This document shows positions 51,783-60,910 of a DNA stretch of 64,000 bases, one piece after another (the stretch's first letter is position 1; each line of letters begins with the position of its first letter). A program made the translations under genes and the position numbers. The notes under the pieces were generated by a model, which saw only the letters and a list, made by a program, of their open reading frames with translations, had not been told where the DNA came from and did no database searches. Source of the DNA: Polynucleobacter sp. JS-Mosq-20-D10 (GTDB lineage Bacteria; Pseudomonadota; Gammaproteobacteria; Burkholderiales; Burkholderiaceae); the NCBI RefSeq assembly GCF_018687755.1, contig NZ_CP061305.1:310001-374000 (forward strand). Reading direction: 5' to 3'.

Positions 51783-52025
51783 ATGGATTCAGAAGCCCTG
51801 GTGAAGCTGGTCAAAATGAAGATGCCTTTCGGCAAGCATGCTGGCCGTGCACTTGCAGACTTACCTAGCAATTATTTGGCGTGGTTTGCACGCGAGGGAT
51901 TTCCTAACGGCGAGCTTGGGCAGTTACTAGAGTTAATGCACACCCTGGATCACAATGGCTTACGCGGTTTATTGGCCCCCATCCAACGAGCCCATGGAAT
52001 TGCTCCCCGTAGCCGCGAGCAGTAA
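51783..52025 (+). CDS. DUF3820 family protein
   Basis: An 80-residue protein recognised as DUF3820 from KMKMPFGKHAGRALADLPSN, with YLAWFAREGFPNGELGQLLE after it. It is a small soluble protein found widely in proteobacteria; its biochemical role is unknown to me. It is transcribed divergently from the Fur-controlled operon, with about 150 bases between the starts, and its end lies four bases from the convergent endonuclease gene. Confidence 0.82.
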   Translation: MDSEALVKLVKMKMPFGKHAGRALADLPSNYLAWFAREGFPNGELGQLLELMHTLDHNGLRGLLAPIQRAHGIAPRSREQ

Positions 52026-52029
52026 AGGT

Positions 52030-53049
52030 TTACTTGGAGCGAACTATCGCTGTTACGCGATTGCGTTCATAGATCACATTGGGTGAATCTGGCGGACTAC
52101 TTTGGGAGAGGGTGACCTGCAATCCACTTTGCATCTGAATTTCTTGCGCTAGCTTTTGAGCGAGTTCTGCATTGTGGTCGTATTGAATCTGAACACTGGT
52201 AACTTTTCCCGCTTTGATATTAGAGATCAGTGCCGTAAGCTTCTCGGCTGAATACTGATCAAAAAAGACGGGATACCAGCCACCCACTATCGGTCTAGAC
52301 ACCGGACTACTCTTTTCAGCTGGTTTACTAGACTTGCGTTCGTCGACCTCTATCGGTAGGTGAAAGTCGATGCCGGTCTTCTGAATCAGTTCGGCATAAG
52401 AGATCGGCGCATTCATTTGCGCATCATCTGTGTTTTCGACCCAATGAGCCCAAGCTAATTTTTTGGCAGGATCGTAAACTAGCTTGTAGAGATGACTCGG
52501 AATCGTGACCTTGCCCTTGCCAATACTGCCGGCATGACCCACTGATCCAGTAAAGACATAGACATCGCCTTGTACGCGCTTGATGTACATCCTCGTAGGT
52601 TCTTCAACCCGTTTGGCCCAGATGCCCTGATTATTTTGCCGAGCTTGCGGCATCATATTTGCCAGGGAGAATGACTGAGCCATGCCTCGCTCACTTGTCA
52701 TATCGCCAGCTGGCACGTTGTGACCCCGGTCATATCCGCTGCCGCGATAGTCTGCCAGTAAGGCGCGTTCATGGGCTGGGAGTCTCGCCTCTTCGAAGAA
52801 CTGATTGGTGCGGCGTGGGTGTGGCGCCTGTAGTTGCTCGCCATTTAACTTCTCAACGGTATAAATGGGCTTTTTGTCAGAAGGCGAGTAGTAGATCGCA
52901 AAATCATCAAAACAGAGGTCCCGACCCACCTGAGTAGTGCTTGGTATTTGTTGGGATGGGAATAGATCTTGGCATTGATCGAAGAGGGCCGACGCACTCA
53001 GTGGTAGCCAAAGCGAGCTAAATAAGAGGAGTTTGACCAGGAATTTCAT
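52030..53049 (-). CDS. DNA/RNA non-specific endonuclease with extra C-terminal domain
   Basis: A 339-residue exported nuclease of the NUC1/beta-beta-alpha-metal family. A signal peptide (LLLFSSLWLPLSASA) leads to the mature start. The catalytic motif is GYDRGHNVPAGDM (DRGH, near residue 108), followed by FSLANMMPQARQNNQGIWAK, the second conserved block with the metal-binding Asn. The domain ends near residue 235. The last ~90 residues form an unrelated domain (VGGWYPVFFDQYSAEKLTAL onward) that I do not recognise; it may be for attachment or regulation. Such enzymes degrade extracellular DNA and RNA for nutrition. The family is firm. Confidence 0.85.
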   Translation of the reverse strand: MKFLVKLLLFSSLWLPLSASALFDQCQDLFPSQQIPSTTQVGRDLCFDDFAIYYSPSDKKPIYTVEKLNGEQLQAPHPRRTNQFFEEARLPAHERALLADYRGSGYDRGHNVPAGDMTSERGMAQSFSLANMMPQARQNNQGIWAKRVEEPTRMYIKRVQGDVYVFTGSVGHAGSIGKGKVTIPSHLYKLVYDPAKKLAWAHWVENTDDAQMNAPISYAELIQKTGIDFHLPIEVDERKSSKPAEKSSPVSRPIVGGWYPVFFDQYSAEKLTALISNIKAGKVTSVQIQYDHNAELAQKLAQEIQMQSGLQVTLSQSSPPDSPNVIYERNRVTAIVRSK

Positions 53050-53499
53050 TGCCTGTCAGTGTAATGAGTCTCGTCATTAGGGGGGTGTAGGTTTTACGCC
53101 TATCTGGCTATCAAGTTAGCTTTAAAGCCAATATTGATGGACGCTTAGAAGTCTTTTGCCTGATATTTCATGTAGTCGCAAATCATGAAAACAAGCTGAG
53201 GCGCAACTTGAGCTCATGAGCGAAAAACACTACTGGTAGAAAATTTAGTCTATCCGAACACTAAATGTACGGGTCAGACATCTCTTTTGAAGAGCAAAAA
53301 TAGTAAAAAAGTCGGAATTTAAGCACTTTTTTATTATATGAAATAAGCCCCCACTAACTTCTTTAAACTATTGAATTTAAATGGATAAATATCAAATCTA
53401 GAGATGTTCTTAGGGATTATCCTTATTTCAAGACCCATAAGTTATGGAAATGAGGTTCTTTATTCTTGACTTGATATAAGAACCTTTTTAGAGTGATTC
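53050..53499. other. 450-base non-coding region with inverted repeats
   Basis: No convincing gene on either strand. It separates the divergent endonuclease and transglycosylase genes. It contains several inverted repeats: TAATGA/TCATTA near 53061-53078; CTCTT/AAGAG at 53282-53294; TAAAAAAGT/ACTTTTTTA at 53304-53333; and AGGTTCTT/AAGAACCT with a T run at 53453-53488. The last two resemble terminators on the plus strand. A short RNA gene in this stretch is possible but unproven. Confidence 0.5.
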
Positions 53500-54552
53500 A
53501 TGTTTTTTTACTTATTGCAGTGCAACATAAATCAGAGTGTTGATTTTTGGGGTGCTGCAAGATTACGAATGATTAAATGTTTTTCTGCCAATTCGAGTGA
53601 CATGCCACTAGCGCAGCCAGCAACGGCTCACGCTAAGGATTTGTTGGCTCACGCACTATCTCCTGTCTATCGGGTCCTGAATGGTTTATTGATTGTGACT
53701 GTTTTCATGATCGTTGGATTCTGGCTCTCGGGTAACGGAACTCAAGCGGGTGCATTCGATTTAGCTCGAATTCTGGTTCCAGACGAAGCTCGCCATATCG
53801 TTTGGCAAAATGGTTTTGGAATGCTCGATCAGTATCAAGAAGAGGCCCCTAAAGCGCTTGCCGATAAAGAGATTGCTACTGTGATCTATGGCAAAGCATC
53901 CAATACCCCTCAAAGTAGCCTCATGAGCGCTAAGCAGCAAAAAGTTGCCCTCTTGATGCCATCAGTAGCAAATGCCCAGGTGAGACCGATTTCCCATTTG
54001 GCTGATCGTATCCCCACTTCAAAAATTGATCCTCAGGCACTGGATTCAAAGCTGATGGTCTCTCTTCAGAATCAACGCGCGGTAGCTGACTTCTTTGAGA
54101 AGAAGTACAAGTTAGATCGCGCCAAGATCGAGGAATATGTATCTAACACTGTGTTGATTGCAAAAGAAGTCAAAATTGACCCCGTTTTGTTGCTCGCTGT
54201 GATTTCGGTTGAGTCTAACTTCAACCCTGTCAGCAAAAGTCACGCTGGTGCTGAAGGTTTGATGCAGGTAATGACTGCGATTCATAAAGATAAGTACGCC
54301 TTATATGGTGGCGCTACTGATGCGGTGAAGCCTGAAGTCAATATTCGGGTGGGCGCTTATATTTTGAAGTATCTGATTGCTACTACCGGTTCATTGCGTG
54401 ATGGCTTGAAATACTATGTTGGCGCTGCAAATGCAGAGAATGATGGGGGCTACACTGACAAGGTCATGGCCGAAAGAAATCGTTTGATTAGTTTGTGTCA
54501 ACCAGCAACACCTAATAAATTAACTTTGAACGGTAAAGACTTGCGTTCATAA
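53500..54552 (+). CDS. Membrane-anchored lytic transglycosylase (SLT domain)
   Basis: A 350-residue protein with one membrane segment (VLNGLLIVTVFMIVGFWLSG) after a 60-residue N-terminal stretch, then a linker, then an SLT lysozyme-like domain from about residue 225. The catalytic glutamate is in LAVISVESNFNPVSKSHAGA, followed by the typical EGLMQVMTAIHKDKY and VNIRVGAYILKYL. It would cleave peptidoglycan glycan strands from the periplasmic face. The start is uncertain: ATG 53500 follows a terminator-like hairpin closely, and ATG 53569 or 53602 would give a shorter cytoplasmic tail. No partner genes are nearby. Confidence 0.8.
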   Translation: MFFYLLQCNINQSVDFWGAARLRMIKCFSANSSDMPLAQPATAHAKDLLAHALSPVYRVLNGLLIVTVFMIVGFWLSGNGTQAGAFDLARILVPDEARHIVWQNGFGMLDQYQEEAPKALADKEIATVIYGKASNTPQSSLMSAKQQKVALLMPSVANAQVRPISHLADRIPTSKIDPQALDSKLMVSLQNQRAVADFFEKKYKLDRAKIEEYVSNTVLIAKEVKIDPVLLLAVISVESNFNPVSKSHAGAEGLMQVMTAIHKDKYALYGGATDAVKPEVNIRVGAYILKYLIATTGSLRDGLKYYVGAANAENDGGYTDKVMAERNRLISLCQPATPNKLTLNGKDLRS

Positions 54553-54582
54553 GATCCCGCAGTCTTTTTCTAAGGAAAAATA

Positions 54583-54618
54583 AAGGCCACTCAGTTTATT
54601 GACTTGAGTGGCCTTATT
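54583..54618. terminator. Bidirectional terminator between convergent genes
   Basis: AAGGCCACTCA (54583-54593) pairs perfectly with TGAGTGGCCTT (54605-54615) around an 11-base loop. On the minus strand the stem is followed by a T-rich run (TTTATTTTT), on the plus strand by TTATTA. It serves both the transglycosylase and the FKBP isomerase genes. Confidence 0.85.
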
Positions 54619-54640
54619 ACTTTCAAATGCAGGGGCGGAA

Positions 54641-54988
54641 TTAATTTACGCCATGCAGCTCTACTTCGAATACCAATGTTGCATTTGGGGGAATCACGCC
54701 ACCTGCACCACGCGGACCGTAGCCCATCTCAGAAGGAATGATTAAGGTGCGCTTTCCACCAATTTTCATGCCTTGCACACCTTCATCCCAACCTTTAATG
54801 ACATGGCCAGCTCCCAAAGGAAAGCTAAATAATTGGCCGCGATCGAGGGAGCTATCAAACTTCTCGCCTTTGTGCTCAGGCGCATTCTCATCAAACAACC
54901 ACCCGGTGTAGTGCACATCTACATCATTGCCGGCAACCGCTTCCGTGCCATCACCAATAACGGTATCTATTTTTTGGAGTTCACTCAC
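54641..54988 (-). CDS. FKBP-type peptidyl-prolyl cis-trans isomerase
   Basis: A single-domain FKBP of about 115 residues. The fold markers are VDVHYTGWLFDE, FDSSLDRGQLFSFPLGAGHV, IKGWDEGVQGMKIGGKRTLI and YGPRGAGGVIPPNATLVFEV. The start is the GTG at 54988, which has an AGAGGAAG ribosome binding site at proper distance; the longer frame up to 55123 has no family features. No signal peptide is present, so it acts in the cytoplasm as a folding helper. It diverges from the DUF6352 gene. An insertion (ENAPEHKGEK) in the flap region is common in proteobacterial members. Confidence 0.88.
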   Translation of the reverse strand: MSELQKIDTVIGDGTEAVAGNDVDVHYTGWLFDENAPEHKGEKFDSSLDRGQLFSFPLGAGHVIKGWDEGVQGMKIGGKRTLIIPSEMGYGPRGAGGVIPPNATLVFEVELHGVN

Positions 54989-55063
54989 GTTTATCTTCCT
55001 CTTTGGCTCAAATTGAAGAGCTAGTATATTCTGAGCGTAATCTTTTTGTTCGAGCAAGCTAAC

Positions 55064-56080
55064 ATGACAAATTTCTGGCCTCATTCTGCATACAAAACTC
55101 TTACGGTGGGGTCGGACAAGCAATTACTAGTAAACGATGATTTTCTGCGCACGTACTTATTGCGCCCCGAGTTAAACCTTGTTCCTGAATCCTGTGATGC
55201 TGAGCGTGCCCTACATCAGCGCCTAATTGCAAACCCCCGCGCAGTGATTTCCGATGAGGAAATTGCTCGTATGGCAGATCCCGATATTCAGGTGAACTAT
55301 CAAGTGTGGTTGAGGTATAGAGCCAAGCTATTAGCCGCCAGCTCTTTAGAAAACTTCTACATGAGCTTGTTTAAGGGTGATGGCGTAGATGTGCCACCTC
55401 TGTTTATATCTCAGCTGGCGCAAATATTTATTCGGCATATTTTGGGTGAGGATTGCCATCCTTTGGATGCACGTATGGGTGAGCTCTTCTTTCGGACTCA
55501 AAAGATCACTGTGCTGGAGGACGGTGTGGTGATGGGTGCAGATGATGAGGTAGTGACTCGAAATGCGCAGGCAGGGGAGACTGGCAACATCATGGATCTA
55601 CTGAAGAGTAAGTCGATGTCCATGCGCTCGATTGACTTGGATGTATTGCATGAGGAAAACGCCGAGCTCTATTGGGATAAGAGTGAGGATTATGACTTTG
55701 CAGTACAGTTCAACTTTGGTCAGCCTCCCATTAATCATTTTTGTCGCGTCCTCGAGAAATGGGTGCAGCACTTTTTAGGTGTCCAGGTACGCATTACTCC
55801 AATGCAGCAAATCTCCGATCCAAAATGGTCTTGGCATGTTGGCCTAGATGCTGCTGCGACGGATATCCTGAATAAGCTTTACAACAAAGAGGCGGTCGAT
55901 ACTGACGAACTTGAAAAGGTGATTTGCCTATTCCGTTTGGACTTTATTGATGAGGCTGCTGTTACCCAATCTCAGGCTGGAAAGCCGGTATACATGGGAA
56001 TTGCAATGAATGATGACAAACAGCTCAAACTCAAACCGCAAAACCTACTCTTCAATCTCCCTTTAGCAAAAGTTTCTTAA
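55064..56080 (+). CDS. DUF6352 family protein
   Basis: A 338-residue soluble protein recognised as DUF6352 from its start MTNFWPHSAYKTLTVGSDKQ, with LLVNDDFLRTYLLRPELNLV after it, and GELFFRTQKITVLEDGVVMG. The segment DLDVLHEENAELYWDKSEDY and the C-terminal KWSWHVGLDAAATDIL are further family-like features. Its function is unknown to me; it occurs in Burkholderiales and relatives. I chose ATG 55064 because the upstream TTG 55046 adds only unrelated residues. It ends overlapping the convergent MFS gene by four bases. Confidence 0.75.
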   Translation: MTNFWPHSAYKTLTVGSDKQLLVNDDFLRTYLLRPELNLVPESCDAERALHQRLIANPRAVISDEEIARMADPDIQVNYQVWLRYRAKLLAASSLENFYMSLFKGDGVDVPPLFISQLAQIFIRHILGEDCHPLDARMGELFFRTQKITVLEDGVVMGADDEVVTRNAQAGETGNIMDLLKSKSMSMRSIDLDVLHEENAELYWDKSEDYDFAVQFNFGQPPINHFCRVLEKWVQHFLGVQVRITPMQQISDPKWSWHVGLDAAATDILNKLYNKEAVDTDELEKVICLFRLDFIDEAAVTQSQAGKPVYMGIAMNDDKQLKLKPQNLLFNLPLAKVS

Positions 56081-57279
56081 GCGCTAGGGGAGGCGCTAGC
56101 CTTCTTGCGATTGGCGCTCAGCCAAATCAAAGCACCCGCCGTAACGGCAACGGGAAGTAACGATCCTAGATTGAGGATATTCCAGCCCTGCGAGGTAATG
56201 AGGGCTCCAGAGCCAAATGAAGTGAAGGCCATTGTGCCAAACACAAAGAAGTTAATTGTTGCCTGAGCTTTGTCACGCTCCTCAGGTCGGTATGCAGTCA
56301 TCGCCAACGATGTGGATCCGGTAAATAAAAAGTTCCAGCCAACACCTAGTAAAAATAAGGCAATTAAATATTGCTGGAAGTCGACACCAGTGAGTGCGAT
56401 TGCAATGCACAGGAGATTTAAGGCAACTCCAACACCCATGATTTTGAGTGTGCCAAAGCGCTGAATGAGTGAGCCAGTAAAAAACCCGGGCGCGAACATG
56501 CCAATCACATGCCACTCTAAAACCATCGCTGTATCCGAAAATGGGAGTCCACAAATTTGCATGGCAAGTGGGGTAGCCGCCATGAGGAGATTCATGACGC
56601 CGTAGCCTAGAGAGGCGCCGATCACGGCAACCATAAATACCGGTTGTTGCAGGATGGTTTTGAGACTCCTGCCGGCTGAGAGTGAATGCTGCGTCTTGAA
56701 CTCTTCTGGAAAGTGGATGAATTGCATCACCAAGACGCCAATCAAGCCAGCTATCGAGAGGGTGAGGTAAGCCCCCAAAAAAGCAGTGTCAAAGAAATCC
56801 TTGGTCCAAGATGCGAGGTTGGGTCCAATGACGGCGCCAAGAATTCCACCAGCTAGTACCCAAGAGACTGCCTTATCTCTCTGACTGACTGCAGTCAATT
56901 CAGCAGCCGCAAATCGATAGAGTTGTCCATTGGCGCTGTAATAGCCCGCAATAAAGGTGCCAAGTACGAGAAGCCAGAAGTTCTTGGAGATGGCGGCATA
57001 GGCGCACAGGAGCGCTGAAAAGACAGCCACCAAGAGGCCCAACTGAAAAGAAATCTTGCGACCGAAGTAATTTTGAGTTTTGGCTACGATTGAGGTTGAG
57101 AAAGCGCCTCCCACAACGTATCCCATCACGGGCAAGGTAGCCATCCAGGCAACTGGGCTCAAACTGAGTCCAACAAGGCCATTAATGGCTATAAAGGTCA
57201 CATTATTGGTTAAAAACAAGCCCTGGCAGAGAATCAACAATACGAGGTTTTTATTGAGTAAAGGATGCTTGTTAATCAT
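56077..57279 (-). CDS. MFS transporter
   Basis: A 400-residue major facilitator with twelve membrane segments. The segment 2-3 loop reads AKTQNYFGRKISFQLGLLV (the GxxxDRxGRK motif in degenerate form), and a second copy near the middle is GSLIQRFGTLKIMGVGV. The sequence AGGILGAVIGPNLASW in segment 5 is a typical proline-glycine motif C of antiporters, so drug or metabolite efflux is the likely role. It stands alone, with a convergent neighbour overlapping by four bases and a 250-base gap before the isocitrate dehydrogenase gene. Confidence 0.82.
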   Translation of the reverse strand: MINKHPLLNKNLVLLILCQGLFLTNNVTFIAINGLVGLSLSPVAWMATLPVMGYVVGGAFSTSIVAKTQNYFGRKISFQLGLLVAVFSALLCAYAAISKNFWLLVLGTFIAGYYSANGQLYRFAAAELTAVSQRDKAVSWVLAGGILGAVIGPNLASWTKDFFDTAFLGAYLTLSIAGLIGVLVMQFIHFPEEFKTQHSLSAGRSLKTILQQPVFMVAVIGASLGYGVMNLLMAATPLAMQICGLPFSDTAMVLEWHVIGMFAPGFFTGSLIQRFGTLKIMGVGVALNLLCIAIALTGVDFQQYLIALFLLGVGWNFLFTGSTSLAMTAYRPEERDKAQATINFFVFGTMAFTSFGSGALITSQGWNILNLGSLLPVAVTAGALIWLSANRKKASASPSA

Positions 57280-57530
57280 GTATTGCAGTTTACGATGTAA
57301 GTGGGCATGGGTTCGGGTTGGGGGATTTCCCTAAATTGATGCACTTGGGCCAATTTGCAGCCTAAATCCCCTGAAATTGCTGGGGTCGATGATTTAAAAT
57401 AGATCTCTCGGTCCAGAACGTGAAATTACATCCAAGGCAGCCACAAGCGCCTGAAGTGTTGCGTGCGGAATGCGAGAGTGGTTCGGTATAAGGCCGACCC
57501 CTAATATTTACCCATATCGAGGAAACATCA

Positions 57531-59768
57531 ATGGCTTCAGAGAAATCAAAGATCATTTACACGCTGACAGACGAAGCGCCTTTATTGGCGACCTGCGCAT
57601 TTTTGCCAATCATTCGTACTTTTACGGCTCCAGCTGGAGTGCAGGTTGTAGAAAGCGATATTTCTGTTGCGGCACGTATCTTGTCAGAGTTCTCTGATTG
57701 CTTAACGGCTGAGCAAAAAGTTCCCGATAATTTGGCTGAGCTTGGTCGGATGACTTTATTGCCGGATACCAACATCATTAAGTTGCCTAACATCAGTGCG
57801 TCAGTTCCGCAGCTGCTCGCTGCCATTAAAGAATTGCAAGCCAAGGGTTACAAACTGCCTGATTTCCCGGATGATCCTAAAAATGATGCTGAAAAAGCAA
57901 TTCGTGCGCGTTACTCCAAATGTTTGGGTAGCGCAGTAAACCCTGTATTGCGCGAAGGTAACTCTGATCGCCGCGCACCAAACGCTGTTAAGCGTTATGC
58001 CCGTAAGAACCCGCACTCGATGGGTGAGTGGAGTCAAGCCTCCCGTACACACGTATCGCATATGCATGGTGGCGACTTCTATGCAGGTGAGAAGTCAATG
58101 ACGATGACTAAAGCATGTGATGTGAAGATGGATTTGGTAACGAAGAGTGGCAAGACGATTGTTCTCAAGCCAAAAGTAAGTTTGCTTGCTGGTGAAATTA
58201 TTGACAGTATGTACATGAGTAAAAAAGCACTCTGCGAGTTCTATGAAAAAGAAATTGAAGACGCTTACAAGACTGGCATGATGTTGTCCTTGCACGTAAA
58301 AGCGACCATGATGAAGGTATCACACCCAATCGTATTTGGTCACGCTGTCAAGATTTTCTACAAGGATGCATTTGAAAAGCATGGCAAGTTGTTTGAAGAG
58401 TTGGGTGTAAATCCAAACAACGGTATGAGTAGCTTGTACGAAAAAATCAAGACTTTGCCAGAATCTAAACGTGAAGAAATTATTCAGGACTTGCATGCTT
58501 GCCATGAGCACCGTCCAGCCTTGGCGATGGTGGACTCTGCCAAAGGTATTACCAATCTCCACTCACCGAGTGACGTGATCGTAGACGCATCGATGCCAGC
58601 CATGATTCGTGTGGGCGGCAAGATGTGGGGCGCTGATGGGCGTTTACATGACACTAAAGCAGTCATCCCAGAAAGTACCTTTGCTCGCATCTATCAAGAG
58701 ATCATTAACTTCTGTAAGACGCACGGTAACTTTGATCCAAAAACGATGGGCACAGTACCCAATGTGGGCTTGATGGCTCAGCAGGCAGAAGAGTACGGTT
58801 CACATGACAAGACCTTTGAAATTACCGAGGCAGGTGTAGCTCGCATTGTTGCGGATGACGGCACAGTCTTGCTGGAGCAGAATGTGGAAGAGGGCGATAT
58901 CTGGCGTATGTGCCAGGTAAAAGATGCGCCGATTCGTGACTGGGTGAAGTTAGCAGTCAACCGCGCACGCTTGTCGCATACTCCAGCCGTATTCTGGCTA
59001 GACGAGTATCGTCCACATGAAGCCGAGTTGATCAAGAAGGTGCAAACCTATTTGAAAGAGCACGACTTAACTGGCGTTGATATTCAGATCATGTCGCAGA
59101 CTCGCGCAATGCGCTACACCTTAGAGCGCATCATTCGCGGTAAGGATACGATCTCTGTGACCGGTAATATTTTGCGTGATTACCTTACTGACTTGTTCCC
59201 AATCATGGAGCTCGGTACCAGCGCCAAGATGTTATCTATCGTGCCTTTGATGGCTGGCGGTGGCCTCTTTGAAACTGGTGCGGGTGGTTCTGCTCCTAAA
59301 CACGTTCAACAATTGGTCGAAGAAAATCATTTGCGCTGGGATTCCTTGGGTGAGTTCTTAGCCCTGGCAGTTTCTCTGGAAGATATTGGTGATAAGACTG
59401 GTAATGCCAAAGTCAAAATCTTAGCTCGCACTTTAGATGAAGCTACTGGTACCTTGTTGGATAACAATAAGTCACCATCACCACGGACTGGCGAATTAGA
59501 TAATCGCGGTAGCCAGTTTTACTTGGCGATGTACTGGGCTCAGGCCTTAGCTGCGCAAACTGAAGATAAAGAATTACAGGCTCACTTTGCTCCGATTGCA
59601 AAAGCGTTGACTGAGAACGAGCAAAAGATTGTTGCTGAGTTTAAGGCGGTACAAGGAAAACCTGTGGATATTGGTGGCTATTACAAGCCTAATCATGACA
59701 AGTTCGTGGCTGTGATGTGTCCAAGCACTACTTTGAATAGCATCTTAAAAACGGCATCAGCTGCTTAA
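57531..59768 (+). CDS. icd: Monomeric NADP-dependent isocitrate dehydrogenase
   Basis: A 745-residue single-chain isocitrate dehydrogenase, the length typical of the monomeric type (about 740). Signature segments: LREGNSDRRAPNAVKRYARK (substrate site), NPHSMGEWSQASRTHVSHMH, the metal/cofactor region FWLDEYRPHEAELIKKV, and METGAGG-like GGGLFETGAGGSAPKHVQQL. It converts isocitrate to 2-oxoglutarate and CO2 with production of NADPH in the citric acid cycle. A GAGGAAA ribosome binding site precedes ATG 57531, and a strong terminator follows. The 250-base upstream gap should hold its promoter, which I could not pin down. Confidence 0.95.
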   Translation: MASEKSKIIYTLTDEAPLLATCAFLPIIRTFTAPAGVQVVESDISVAARILSEFSDCLTAEQKVPDNLAELGRMTLLPDTNIIKLPNISASVPQLLAAIKELQAKGYKLPDFPDDPKNDAEKAIRARYSKCLGSAVNPVLREGNSDRRAPNAVKRYARKNPHSMGEWSQASRTHVSHMHGGDFYAGEKSMTMTKACDVKMDLVTKSGKTIVLKPKVSLLAGEIIDSMYMSKKALCEFYEKEIEDAYKTGMMLSLHVKATMMKVSHPIVFGHAVKIFYKDAFEKHGKLFEELGVNPNNGMSSLYEKIKTLPESKREEIIQDLHACHEHRPALAMVDSAKGITNLHSPSDVIVDASMPAMIRVGGKMWGADGRLHDTKAVIPESTFARIYQEIINFCKTHGNFDPKTMGTVPNVGLMAQQAEEYGSHDKTFEITEAGVARIVADDGTVLLEQNVEEGDIWRMCQVKDAPIRDWVKLAVNRARLSHTPAVFWLDEYRPHEAELIKKVQTYLKEHDLTGVDIQIMSQTRAMRYTLERIIRGKDTISVTGNILRDYLTDLFPIMELGTSAKMLSIVPLMAGGGLFETGAGGSAPKHVQQLVEENHLRWDSLGEFLALAVSLEDIGDKTGNAKVKILARTLDEATGTLLDNNKSPSPRTGELDNRGSQFYLAMYWAQALAAQTEDKELQAHFAPIAKALTENEQKIVAEFKAVQGKPVDIGGYYKPNHDKFVAVMCPSTTLNSILKTASAA

Positions 59769-59789
59769 AGTAAGTTCGTTTCATAAAAA

Positions 59790-59817
59790 GGGCAAGCCGC
59801 TTGGTTTGCCCTTTTTT
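59790..59817 (+). terminator. Rho-independent terminator after icd
   Basis: GGGCAAGCC (59790-59798) pairs with GGTTTGCCC (59803-59811) with one G-T pair and a GCTT loop, followed by six T bases. It lies 20 bases after the isocitrate dehydrogenase stop. Confidence 0.88.
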
Positions 59818-59924
59818 CTTGTCCACCTTTTGGGTTAATGCCGTAGCTCAGCAATAAATTGGTAGGCATAGGAGAATAAGGCCTATTGTCACTATTAGAT
59901 TAAATCCATTGAGGAGACTTTGAT

Positions 59925-60887
59925 ATGTCCAAACATGAGCAAAAGCGGCTTTCCCAGGAAATTACCCCTAAAGCGGTCTTTGAGGGACGTCGTGACTTAA
60001 TAAAGAATGCTGCGGCCGGAGCCTTTGGTCTAGCACTCGCACCCTGGTTCTCGCGGGAAGCACTTGCCAGCAACGCTCAAAAGTTAATTGCTACACCAAA
60101 CCCAAACTTTGTTTTGAAAGATGAACCAACTAGTTATCAGTATGTCACTGGCTATAACAACTTCTATGAGTTTGGAACGGATAAATCAGATCCCGCTGCT
60201 TATGCCCACAGTTTGCAAACTCGGCCATGGACTGTAACGATCGATGGTTTGGTTAAGAAACCAATGACTTTGGATATAGATGCCTTGCTAAAGCTTGCTC
60301 CGATGGAAGAGCGTATTTATCGTATGCGCTGCGTTGAGGGTTGGTCTATGGTCATTCCTTGGGACGGTTACTCTCTATCCAAATTACTGAATCAGGTTCA
60401 GCCTTTAGGTTCTGCGAAGTATGTTGAATTTATTGCCTTAGCTGATCGTAAGCAAATGCCGGGCCTGAAGAGTCAGATTATCGATTGGCCTTATCGAGAA
60501 GGTCTACGCTTGGATGAGGCCATGAACCCACTGACTCTGCTAACTTTTGGTCTGTATGGAGAGACACTACCAAAGCAAAATGGCGCCCCGGTCCGAGTCA
60601 TGGTGCCCTGGAAGTATGGCTTTAAAAGCGCGAAGTCGATTGTAGCAATTCGTTTGACAGAAGAAATGCCTAAGACTAGCTGGAGCCAGTTTGATGCGCG
60701 TGAGTATGGGTTTTATTCCAATGTCAATCCTTTGGTGGATCACCCCCGCTGGAGTCAGGCGACTGAGCGTCGTATCGGCGACTCTAAAGGTGGCTTTGCT
60801 CCCAAGATCAAAACCCAAATGTTTAATGGGTATGGTGATCAAGTGGCGAGTATGTATACCGGAATGGATTTGAAGAAATTCTATTAA
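59925..60887 (+). CDS. msrP: Protein-methionine-sulfoxide reductase catalytic subunit MsrP
   Basis: A 320-residue molybdopterin enzyme of the periplasm. The Tat signal has the twin-arginine motif in RRDLIKNAAAGAFGLALAPW and cleavage near SREALA. The molybdenum-binding cysteine is in YRMRCVEGWSMVIPWDGY (near residue 140), followed by KYVEFIALADRKQMPG and LLTFGLYGETLPKQNGAPV. MsrP reduces oxidised methionines in exported proteins, with electrons from MsrQ. A GAGGAG sequence precedes the start, and msrQ follows after 23 bases. Confidence 0.92.
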   Translation: MSKHEQKRLSQEITPKAVFEGRRDLIKNAAAGAFGLALAPWFSREALASNAQKLIATPNPNFVLKDEPTSYQYVTGYNNFYEFGTDKSDPAAYAHSLQTRPWTVTIDGLVKKPMTLDIDALLKLAPMEERIYRMRCVEGWSMVIPWDGYSLSKLLNQVQPLGSAKYVEFIALADRKQMPGLKSQIIDWPYREGLRLDEAMNPLTLLTFGLYGETLPKQNGAPVRVMVPWKYGFKSAKSIVAIRLTEEMPKTSWSQFDAREYGFYSNVNPLVDHPRWSQATERRIGDSKGGFAPKIKTQMFNGYGDQVASMYTGMDLKKFY

Positions 60888-60910
60888 TACAACACGATAA
60901 GTAAAGTTGG

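Noticed and set aside
52659..52937. A 92-residue plus-strand frame opposite the endonuclease gene
   Set aside because: It covers the catalytic DRGH region of the endonuclease in antisense; arginine- and proline-rich shadow sequence.
54989..55123. N-terminal extension of the FKBP isomerase
   Set aside because: No homologous features, and a strong ribosome binding site marks the GTG at 54988 as the start; the extension also runs into the divergent DUF6352 gene.
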